DNA of 64,000 bases from RGIG5057 sp964371585 (GTDB lineage: Bacteria; Bacillota; Clostridia; TANB77; CAG-465), in assembly GCA_964371585.1 (NCBI GenBank), contig CAYJMD010000001.1:1-64000 (forward strand). Direction: 5' to 3'. The translations under genes and the position numbers were made by a program. Under the pieces are notes generated by a model that was not told the origin of the DNA, searched no databases, and saw only the letters and a list, made by a program, of their open reading frames with translations. The number at the start of each line of letters is the position of its first letter. Position 1 is the stretch's first letter. Positions 46,242 to 53,822 of this stretch are shown here, piece by piece.

Positions 46242-46270
46242 TTGCACTAAAATATTTACGTATGTATAAT
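46242..46270 (+). promoter_or_regulatory. sigma-A promoter for the clpC-like gene
   Basis: TTGCAC (46242-46247), a 17-nt spacer and TATAAT (46265-46270). No CtsR operator (GGTCAAA repeats) is visible nearby. Confidence 0.65.
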
Positions 46271-46291
46271 ATATATATGAAGGAGAATAGT

Positions 46292-48550
46292 ATGCATGAA
46301 TTTACTGAAAGAGCTCAAAATGTGTTAGATATATCACAAGCATTTAGTTATGAAAATAATCACCCATATATAGGTACAGAACATATACTATATGGTCTTA
46401 TAGCAGAAAAAAATGGTCTTGCTAGTAGACTTCTTAAGAAACAAGGGATAAATGGGAATATTGTAAAAAATCATATTTTAAGTTTGATGAAAATACTTAG
46501 TACAGAGGATAAAAATAAAAATTTAGAATACACTCCTAGAGCTAAAAGATTAATTGAAAATAGCATTAAAGAATGTAGTAATATGGGACACAATTATATA
46601 AGTACAGAGCATATACTACTTGCTTTAATGAAAGAAATAGATTCTGTTGCAGTTAAAATACTTATTGATTGTAATATAAATCCACAAAAAATATTTAATG
46701 ATTTAGTTAAACTTATTGCTGCTGAGACTCATCTAAATATACCAGAAATAAAACCTGTTGCAGAAGATACGACTAATTTACTCAAATATTCTATGGATTT
46801 AACTAAACAAGCTAAAAAAGGTAAGTTTGATAATATTACAGGTAGAGAAGAAGAGATAAATAAATTAGTTCAAATACTAAGTAAAAAGACAAAAAATAAT
46901 GTTGTTATTTTAGGTAATCCAGGTGTAGGTAAAACTTCATTAGTCGAAGGACTGGCTAAACTTATTAGTAAAAAACAAGTGCCTCATACTCTGCAAGATA
47001 AGAAGATTATATCACTTGATTTGATGTTAATGGTTGCTGGTGCTAAGTATAGAGGTGATTTTGAAGAGAGGCTTAAGTTATGTATAGATGAAGTAAAAAA
47101 AGCTGGAAATATAATTGTTTTCATAGATGAGGTACATAATATCATTGGTGCTGGAAGTGCAGAAGGAGCAATGGATGCAGCAAGTATTTTAAAACCTTTA
47201 ATAACTTCTGGAAGTATTAGAGTAATTGGAGCCACTACATTAGAAGAGTATAAAGTTATAGAAAAAGATGTAGCTTTAGATAGAAGATTTAGTAAAGTAG
47301 AGCTTAATGAACCTAGTAAAGAAGCTACAATTAATATATTAAAAGGTGTTAAAAAATCTCTTGAAAAACATCATGAGATTAAAATTGCTAATAAATTACT
47401 TGAAGATACATATAGTCTAACTTCAAGATATATTTTGGATAGATATATGCCTGAAAAAGCTATTGATGTATTAGATGAAGCTTGTTCACTTGTTGTAATG
47501 AATAACAAGACATCAGATAACAATATTAAAACAAATAAGTTACAGTTATCAGATATTGAAAATGTAGTATCTATAATTAGTAAATTACCAGTAAGTAAAT
47601 TAACTCTAGAAGAAAAAAGTAAACTTATTAATATTGAACAAAGAATTAAAAAGAAAATTATAGGTCAAGATCAAGCTATAGATAGTGTAACTAAAGCTAT
47701 TAAAAGAGCTAGAATAGGACTTAAAGATATAAAAAGACCTGTAGGTAGTTTTATGTTCTTAGGACCAACAGGTGTTGGTAAGACAGCTCTGGCTAAATCA
47801 CTTGCTGAAGAATTATTTGGCAGTGAAGATTCTATGATACGATTTGATATGTCTGAATATATGGAATCTCATAGTATATCTAAATTAATAGGAGCGCCTC
47901 CAGGGTATATAGGTTATGATAAAGAAGGATTACTTACTTCAAAAGTAAGGAAAAATCCATATAGTATAGTTCTTTTTGATGAAATTGAAAAAGCACATCA
48001 AGATATATATAATATACTACTTCAAATATTAGATGATGGAAGAGTTACAGATTCTTCAGGTAGAGTAATTGATTTTAAACATACAATAATAATAATAACA
48101 TCTAATGTAGGAGCAAATAAGATTATAACTAAAAGTAAAGTTGGTTTTTTAAGTAATACAGATAATAATGATGATATATCTTCAGAAGTACAAAAAGAAG
48201 TAAAAAAAGTATTTAAACCAGAATTTTTAAATAGGATTGATGAACTAATAATATTTAATAAGTTAAGTAGTGAAGCTTTATCTAAAATAACAACTATTCA
48301 ACTGGAAGAAATAAATAGAAGGTTGAAATTAAGAAAAATAACTATTAAATTTTCTGAAAATATAATAGAGAGAGTTATTAAAGAGGCTGTAAATGAAGAA
48401 TATGGGGCAAGACCTATAAGAAGATATATAATCAAGCATATTGAAAACTATTTAGCAGATGAACTCCTTAAAACTAATATTAAAGAAGGTGAAAAACTTA
48501 AATTAGAATATATAAATGATAATCTGAAATTTAGTAAAATTACTGTATAA
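46292..48550 (+). CDS. clpC: ClpC/ClpA-type ATP-dependent protease ATPase subunit
   Basis: AAA+ unfoldase that feeds proteins to ClpP. Two Clp N repeats (residues 1-145; FTERAQNVLDISQAFSYENN), D1 with Walker A GNPGVGKTSL and FIDEVHNIIGAG, a short linker, D2 with GPTGVGKTALAKSL and FDEIEKAHQD, and a KVGFLS loop matching the ClpP-docking [LIV]GF tripeptide. 752 residues, shorter than the usual 810, with a reduced middle domain. The ATG at 46292 follows AAGGAG. The ctsR-mcsA-mcsB genes that normally accompany clpC are not adjacent, so ClpA- or ClpE-like status is possible. Confidence 0.88.
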   Translation: MHEFTERAQNVLDISQAFSYENNHPYIGTEHILYGLIAEKNGLASRLLKKQGINGNIVKNHILSLMKILSTEDKNKNLEYTPRAKRLIENSIKECSNMGHNYISTEHILLALMKEIDSVAVKILIDCNINPQKIFNDLVKLIAAETHLNIPEIKPVAEDTTNLLKYSMDLTKQAKKGKFDNITGREEEINKLVQILSKKTKNNVVILGNPGVGKTSLVEGLAKLISKKQVPHTLQDKKIISLDLMLMVAGAKYRGDFEERLKLCIDEVKKAGNIIVFIDEVHNIIGAGSAEGAMDAASILKPLITSGSIRVIGATTLEEYKVIEKDVALDRRFSKVELNEPSKEATINILKGVKKSLEKHHEIKIANKLLEDTYSLTSRYILDRYMPEKAIDVLDEACSLVVMNNKTSDNNIKTNKLQLSDIENVVSIISKLPVSKLTLEEKSKLINIEQRIKKKIIGQDQAIDSVTKAIKRARIGLKDIKRPVGSFMFLGPTGVGKTALAKSLAEELFGSEDSMIRFDMSEYMESHSISKLIGAPPGYIGYDKEGLLTSKVRKNPYSIVLFDEIEKAHQDIYNILLQILDDGRVTDSSGRVIDFKHTIIIITSNVGANKIITKSKVGFLSNTDNNDDISSEVQKEVKKVFKPEFLNRIDELIIFNKLSSEALSKITTIQLEEINRRLKLRKITIKFSENIIERVIKEAVNEEYGARPIRRYIIKHIENYLADELLKTNIKEGEKLKLEYINDNLKFSKITV

Positions 48551-48615
48551 AAATAAAACTATGTTGATAAAATAATATTTATGTGATATATTATTAATAA
48601 AGGAGAGATTTTTAT

Positions 48616-49131
48616 ATGGATTTTATGAATAAAATAACACAATTATCAAAAAAAGTATCAGAAGGAGTTGTAGATACATATAAAGTAGTAGCAGATAAAA
48701 CAGGAGGAATAGTTGAAGAGACAAAAAGCAAAATGTCTATAAACGATAAAAATTCTGAAATAACTGATATATATGAATCAATGGGTAAAACTGTATATGA
48801 TATGTATCTTCAAAAAGAAGATGTGGGTAAGGTTTTTAAAGCAGAATGTAAAAAAATAGATAATCTACAAAAAGAAATATTGGATATTAATACAAGAATA
48901 TTATTTAATAAAAATTTAAGAACATGCTTAAACTGTAATGAAGTAATAGCTCTTGATAGTGCTTTTTGTGAAAATTGTGGAACTAAACAAAAGAAATTAA
49001 AATTAGATGAAAAGCCTAAAGAGTCTGTTAAAGAAGAGGAAGAAGTAAGTAATGTTTGTCCTCATTGTGGAACAGTATGTGGAAAAGATTCTAAATTTTG
49101 TTCAAAATGCGGATATGAAATGAATAAGTAG
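48616..49131 (+). CDS. double zinc-ribbon protein
   Basis: 171 residues. A helical N-terminal region (about 1-95, FMNKITQLSKKVSEGVVDTY, with coiled-coil character) is followed by two treble-clef zinc ribbons: CLNCNEVIALDSAFCENCG and CPHCGTVCGKDSKFCSKCG, joined by a charged linker. No signal peptide. The ribbons are close in style to those of the SPFH protein 3 kb upstream, which hints at a common membrane or proteostasis role. RBS AGGAGAG. Confidence 0.75.
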   Translation: MDFMNKITQLSKKVSEGVVDTYKVVADKTGGIVEETKSKMSINDKNSEITDIYESMGKTVYDMYLQKEDVGKVFKAECKKIDNLQKEILDINTRILFNKNLRTCLNCNEVIALDSAFCENCGTKQKKLKLDEKPKESVKEEEEVSNVCPHCGTVCGKDSKFCSKCGYEMNK

Positions 49132-49208
49132 AAATAAACTATTTCATAATTAAAAATAATAAATTTTAAAACTAAAATAAAATGTAGAAAATAAAAAAAC
49201 TAAAAAAG

Positions 49209-49240
49209 AAACTCAAGGAGTAATATACTCCTTGAGTTTT
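49209..49240. terminator. bidirectional terminator
   Basis: Perfect 14-bp stem AAACTCAAGGAGTA/TACTCCTTGAGTTT with a 3-nt loop, lying between two converging genes, with A and T runs at its ends. Confidence 0.88.
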
Positions 49241-49665
49241 TAAATATAAAATTTTGGTATTTCTTTTACTTCTTCAATTTGCTTACAAATATTATCAAGT
49301 TCTATTGTTAAAGAAGTGATATCTGGAGCACCTTCATCATCTGGTATTGAATAAGAATAATCAGATGATATTTGATTAAATAAATATTCCTTTTTCTGTG
49401 TTAATTCATAGAATTTACTAAATTTAGCTTTGTTTATACTTCGCTGATTTGGAAGAATTTCTAAAGTTTTTTTTGAAATTAGAGTGTTTGAAGTTAAATT
49501 TTTAAGTATCACTTCTGCTTTTTCATCTTCTAAATCTGGTGAAATATATGCTGTTTCTAGTATTCTCCGTACTCTTGATGGATCAAGATTTAACATTTCA
49601 GATATTTTATCAATAGTCATGTTGTTTTTATGCATTAGTAAGTTGATAATAGTTCTTTTTGTCAT
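49240..49665 (-). CDS. putative helix-turn-helix DNA-binding protein
   Basis: 141 residues. The N-terminus (NLLMHKNNMTIDKISEMLNL, then DPSRVRRILETAY) has the helix-turn-helix look of a small DNA-binding domain. The rest is helical and acidic (a coiled-coil-like stretch near 110-135). GGAGGTAA is a strong ribosome binding site. It diverges from rnjA, 420 bases away. No family assigned. Confidence 0.6.
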   Translation of the reverse strand: MTKRTIINLLMHKNNMTIDKISEMLNLDPSRVRRILETAYISPDLEDEKAEVILKNLTSNTLISKKTLEILPNQRSINKAKFSKFYELTQKKEYLFNQISSDYSYSIPDDEGAPDITSLTIELDNICKQIEEVKEIPKFYI

Positions 49666-49811
49666 AATGTTACCTCCAAAATATTAATTTTAAATTTTAT
49701 TATTACTTTTAATTAAATTTTAACACTTTTAAATACAAATGTCAATTTATTTTAATTAATAATTAATCATTTAAAATAAAGATGGAAATATGCTATAATT
49801 TAAGGTATAAT

Positions 49812-49840
49812 TTGACTTTCGTAGCTATTTATTGTATAAT
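49812..49840 (+). promoter_or_regulatory. sigma-A promoter for rnjA
   Basis: TTGACT (49812-49817), a 17-nt spacer and TATAAT (49835-49840). Transcription would begin near 49847, about 240 bases before the rnjA ATG. Confidence 0.8.
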
Positions 49841-49846
49841 ATTATA

Positions 49847-50084
49847 GTTAATAGAAGTATTAGTACTTTGTTTTTAAAATATGTATATATTAAGATATAG
49901 ATATAGTTCGGATGTTATTAAAATATTTAAATGCTAGGTGTATAGTGAGATATACCTAAAAAGGTAGATATAAATATATCAAGGTTTAAATATTAAAAAG
50001 TTTTGTTAAAATAATTAAGAAAGAGAAATGAAATAATACTTTTGCAGTGAGCAAAAGATAGAATGTTATGCATGAGGAGGTAAA
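49847..50084 (+). promoter_or_regulatory. long structured 5' leader of rnjA
   Basis: The leader contains nested inverted repeats that fit a three-way junction: P1 AATATTTAAA (49922-49931) with TTTAAATATT (49985-49994); P2 TAGGTGTAT (49935-49943) with ATATACCTA (49950-49958); P3 GATAT (49967-49971) with ATATC (49976-49980). A further hairpin, CTTTTGC/GCAAAAG (50039-50057), sits 17 bases before the AGGAGG ribosome binding site. No open frame of note. This accounts for the gene-free stretch 49666-50084. Confidence 0.5.
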
Positions 50085-52070
50085 ATGCAAGAAGATAAAA
50101 ATAAAAATAAAAGAAATAAATTTTTTAAATCTAGTAAAGATTTAGGAAAAAAAATAAATGAATTTAAAAAATTAGATAAAGAAGAAGTTACTAGTGAAGT
50201 AATGAATGTAAAGGAAGATGTTGAACTTCCAAAAATAAAAAAAGAAGTAGAAAAAAAATTAAATAAAAATGTTGACATAGCTTTTGATGAAAAAGATTTA
50301 AATGTTAAAGAAAATAAAAACAAAACAAAAAACAAAACTGAAAATAAAAAAGATAACAAAAAAAGTTCGAAACTAAAGATAATCCCACTTGGTGGACTAA
50401 ATGAAATTGGAAAAAATATTACAGTGTTTGAATATGAAAATGATATTGTAGTTATTGACTGTGGACTAGCGTTCCCAGAAGATGATATGCTAGGTGTAGA
50501 TATAGTTATTCCAGATTTTACATATTTAGAAAAAAATAAAGAAAAAGTTAGAGCTGTTTTAGTAACACATGGTCATGAAGATCATATTGGTTCTATACCA
50601 TACTTCTTAAAGAAAATAAATGTTCCAATATATGGTACAAAACTTACTTTAGGATTAATAAAAGCTAAACTTATGGAACATAGACTTGATAAGTCAACAG
50701 AACTTAAACAAATCATGCCAAGAGATACTATAAAAATAGGCAAAATGCAAATAGAGTTTATTAGAGTTACTCACTCAATTGCTGATGCTGTTGCTATTGC
50801 AATTACAACAGATGAAGGAACAATAATACATACAGGTGACTTTAAAGTTGATTATACACCTATTGATGGTGGTATGATGGATCTTCAAAGATTTGCAGAG
50901 CTTGGTAGTAAAGGTGTTACTCTTTTAATGTCAGATAGTACAAATGTTGAAAGACCAGGACATACGATGTCAGAAAAAAATGTTGGTGCTGAACTTGATA
51001 AAATATTTATCAATTCTAAAAAAAGAATTATAGTAGCTACATTTGCTTCAAATATACATAGAATGCAACAGATTATAAATGCTGCTGTATATTGTAATAG
51101 AAAAGTTGCAGTTGTTGGTAGAAGTATGATTAATGTTATTAAGGTAGGTACTGAACTTGGATATATAACTGCTCCTGAAGGGACAATTATTGATATAGAT
51201 AAAGTTCATATATACAACCCAGAACAACTTGTAATAATTACAACAGGTTCTCAAGGTGAACCAATGGCAGCACTTTCAAGAATGTCTGCTGGTGAACATA
51301 GAAAAGTAAATATAACTCCAAATGATTTAGTAATATTTTCTTCATCTCCAATTCCAGGTAATGAAAAATCTGTTAGTAGAGTTATTGATGAACTTGAAAA
51401 ATTAGGGGCTGAAGTTATATACAATGAACTTGCTGATGTTCACGTATCTGGGCATGCATGTCAAGAAGAATTAAAATTAATGTTAAGCTTAGTAAAACCT
51501 AAATACTTTATGCCTGTTCATGGTGAATATAGATTTTTAAAACATCATGGTGAAATAGCTAAAACTTTAGGAACTCCTGCTGAAAATGTATTTATCATGG
51601 AAACAGGTAAAACTTTAGAACTTTCAGGTGAAGTTATAAAAAGAGGTCCTCAAGTTCAATCTGGTATTGTACTTGTTGATGGTTTAGGTGTTGGTGATAT
51701 TGGTAACATCGTTTTAAAAGATAGACAAATGTTATCTGAAAACGGAATGATTATAGTAATTATTACTATGGATAGAAGAACATCAAAAATTATATCAGAG
51801 CCTGAAATTGTAACTAGAGGGTTTGTATACGTAAGAGAAAATGAAGCTTTAATGCAAAATATAAAAACTTTAGCTAAAGAAGAAATTGAATTATGTATTA
51901 GAAATAAACAATTAGATTGGAGTAGTATTAAAGGTAATGTAAGAGATGCTCTTGCAAACTTTGTATACAAAAAAACTAAACGTGAACCTATGATACTTCC
52001 AATAATTTCAGAAGTAGATATTGATGGATATTTTAAAAAGTCTACTAAAGAAAATAGTGAAATTAAATAG
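50085..52070 (+). CDS. rnjA: ribonuclease J
   Basis: 5'-3' exo- and endoribonuclease central to RNA decay. MBL core begins near residue 97 (KIIPLGGLNEIGKNITVFEY); the zinc ligands are in THGHEDHIG at 161-169 and HTGDFKVDYTP, with the beta-CASP and C-terminal domains complete (VHGEYRFLKHH). An extra 96-residue N-terminal tail has 29 lysines and no hydrophobic core, so it should be disordered and could bind RNA or the ribosome. 661 residues against the usual 555. Long leader with its own promoter; gltX and ileS follow. RBS GAGGAGG. Confidence 0.95.
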   Translation: MQEDKNKNKRNKFFKSSKDLGKKINEFKKLDKEEVTSEVMNVKEDVELPKIKKEVEKKLNKNVDIAFDEKDLNVKENKNKTKNKTENKKDNKKSSKLKIIPLGGLNEIGKNITVFEYENDIVVIDCGLAFPEDDMLGVDIVIPDFTYLEKNKEKVRAVLVTHGHEDHIGSIPYFLKKINVPIYGTKLTLGLIKAKLMEHRLDKSTELKQIMPRDTIKIGKMQIEFIRVTHSIADAVAIAITTDEGTIIHTGDFKVDYTPIDGGMMDLQRFAELGSKGVTLLMSDSTNVERPGHTMSEKNVGAELDKIFINSKKRIIVATFASNIHRMQQIINAAVYCNRKVAVVGRSMINVIKVGTELGYITAPEGTIIDIDKVHIYNPEQLVIITTGSQGEPMAALSRMSAGEHRKVNITPNDLVIFSSSPIPGNEKSVSRVIDELEKLGAEVIYNELADVHVSGHACQEELKLMLSLVKPKYFMPVHGEYRFLKHHGEIAKTLGTPAENVFIMETGKTLELSGEVIKRGPQVQSGIVLVDGLGVGDIGNIVLKDRQMLSENGMIIVIITMDRRTSKIISEPEIVTRGFVYVRENEALMQNIKTLAKEEIELCIRNKQLDWSSIKGNVRDALANFVYKKTKREPMILPIISEVDIDGYFKKSTKENSEIK

Positions 52071-52125
52071 GATTTAATTAAATAATTAAAATAAATTATA
52101 CTTTTAAATGAAAAGAGATGAAAAT

Positions 52126-53805
52126 ATGAATGATAAAAACATACAACTGGCAAATTTAATATTTCCAGATATAAATATTACCATTGAAGATTTAGAAGTA
52201 AAATATCCAGTAAGAAGTGAAGAAGGTAGCATAACTAGATTTGCTCCTTCTCCAACTGGTTTTTTACACACAGGTGCATTATTTACAACTCTTGTAAATA
52301 AAATTATTGCTAAAAAATCTTCTGGTAAGTACTTTTTAAGAATAGAAGATACCGATTCTTCAAGAGAAGTAGAAGGTAGTGTTAAATTATTTACAGATGA
52401 ACTTGCTAAATTTGACTTATCACCAGATGAAGGTGTTATAGCTGAAGATAAAGAAATTGGAGATTATGGCCCATACACTCAAAGTAAAAGAAAAAATATT
52501 TATCATGCATGTGCTAAATATTTAATTGAGCAAGGTCTTGCATATCCATGTTTTTGTAGTAAAGAAAATATAACTGCAACAAGAGAATTACAAGAAAAAA
52601 ATAAAGTTGTTCCTGGATATTATGGAGTATATGCTAAATGTAGAAATTTAACTATAGATGAATATATAGAGAAAGTAGAAGCGGGTAATGAATTTATACT
52701 GAGATTTAGATCTAGTGGAAATCATTTGAAAAAAATGTCTTTTGTAGATGCTGTTAAAGGTAAAATTGAAATGGCTGAAAATGATCAAGATTTAGTTATC
52801 ATGAAAAAAGATAAATTGCCTACATATCATTTTGCACATGTTTGTGATGATCATTTTATGAGAACTACACATGTAGCAAGAGGAGAAGAATGGCTTCCAT
52901 CAACTCCAATGCATATTGAACTTTTTAAAGCTATGAACTTTACATGCCCTACATATATTCATATACCACTAATTATGGTTAAAGATGGAGATAGTAGAAG
53001 AAAGCTAAGTAAAAGAAAAGATAAAGAAGCGGCAGTTTCATATTTCATCACTTCAGGTTATCCGGTAGAAGGTGTTATAGAATATTTAATGACACTTATG
53101 AATTCTAATTTTGAAATGTGGAGACAAGCAAACAAAGATAAATCAATATATGATTTTGACTTTAAATTAAATAAAATGAGTTCTGCAGGTTCTTTGCTTG
53201 ATATGGATAAATTAAAAGATTTATGTAAAAATTATATAGCTTCACTTTCAAGTGAAAAATTATATGAAAAAATAGTAATGTGGTCTAAAGATAATAATGA
53301 GAAAATACATACTTTAATAACAAGAGATGAAAGTTATTCTAAAAGAATACTTGCTATTGAAAGAGATAATGCTAAAAAAGTACGTAAAGATCTAATTAAA
53401 TATGAAGACTTTATTAGTCAATATAGTTATTTCTTTGAAGAAGAATATGAGCAAGATATTTTAGAAAACGGATATGATTTTGCTATTGATAATGAAAATA
53501 TTAATAATGATTTAATAAAAGAAATATTAAAAGAGTATATTAATGTTTTTGATATAAATGATACTAAAGAGCAGTGGTTTAATAAAATTAAAGAATTATG
53601 TGCTAAGTTTGACTTTACTACAGATATGAAGGCATATAAACAAGATCCTTCTAGTTTTAAAGGAAATGTTGCACAACTTGCAACAATAATAAGAATTGCA
53701 ATAACAAATAAATCTAATACTCCAGATCTTTCTGAAATAATGAATGCTATATCTGAAACAGTAGTATTAAATAGAATAAACAATGTTATAAAAAATTTAA
53801 AATAA
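52126..53805 (+). CDS. gltX: glutamyl-tRNA synthetase
   Basis: Class Ib synthetase. HIGH-type motif in RFAPSPTGFLHTGAL (near residue 43) and KMSKS-type RRKLSKRKDK (near 298). 559 residues from the ATG at 52126, which has the ribosome-binding sequence AAAAGAGATGAAA also found before ileS; the ATG at 52108 has none. Longer than the usual 480, with an extended N-terminus and C-terminal helical part. May also charge tRNA-Gln if glnS is absent; gatCAB is not in the window. Confidence 0.95.
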   Translation: MNDKNIQLANLIFPDINITIEDLEVKYPVRSEEGSITRFAPSPTGFLHTGALFTTLVNKIIAKKSSGKYFLRIEDTDSSREVEGSVKLFTDELAKFDLSPDEGVIAEDKEIGDYGPYTQSKRKNIYHACAKYLIEQGLAYPCFCSKENITATRELQEKNKVVPGYYGVYAKCRNLTIDEYIEKVEAGNEFILRFRSSGNHLKKMSFVDAVKGKIEMAENDQDLVIMKKDKLPTYHFAHVCDDHFMRTTHVARGEEWLPSTPMHIELFKAMNFTCPTYIHIPLIMVKDGDSRRKLSKRKDKEAAVSYFITSGYPVEGVIEYLMTLMNSNFEMWRQANKDKSIYDFDFKLNKMSSAGSLLDMDKLKDLCKNYIASLSSEKLYEKIVMWSKDNNEKIHTLITRDESYSKRILAIERDNAKKVRKDLIKYEDFISQYSYFFEEEYEQDILENGYDFAIDNENINNDLIKEILKEYINVFDINDTKEQWFNKIKELCAKFDFTTDMKAYKQDPSSFKGNVAQLATIIRIAITNKSNTPDLSEIMNAISETVVLNRINNVIKNLK

Positions 53806-53822
53806 AGAAAAGAGATGAAATT

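Noticed and set aside
49922..49994. Known riboswitch class for the rnjA leader
   Set aside because: I could not match conserved bases of any riboswitch I know, so it is only reported as a candidate structured RNA.
52071..52125. T-box leader before gltX or ileS
   Set aside because: The intergenic spaces are too short and lack the T-box sequence.
51656..52153. 165-codon minus-strand frame opposite the end of rnjA
   Set aside because: Antisense shadow of the RNase J C-terminus, with no recognisable domain.
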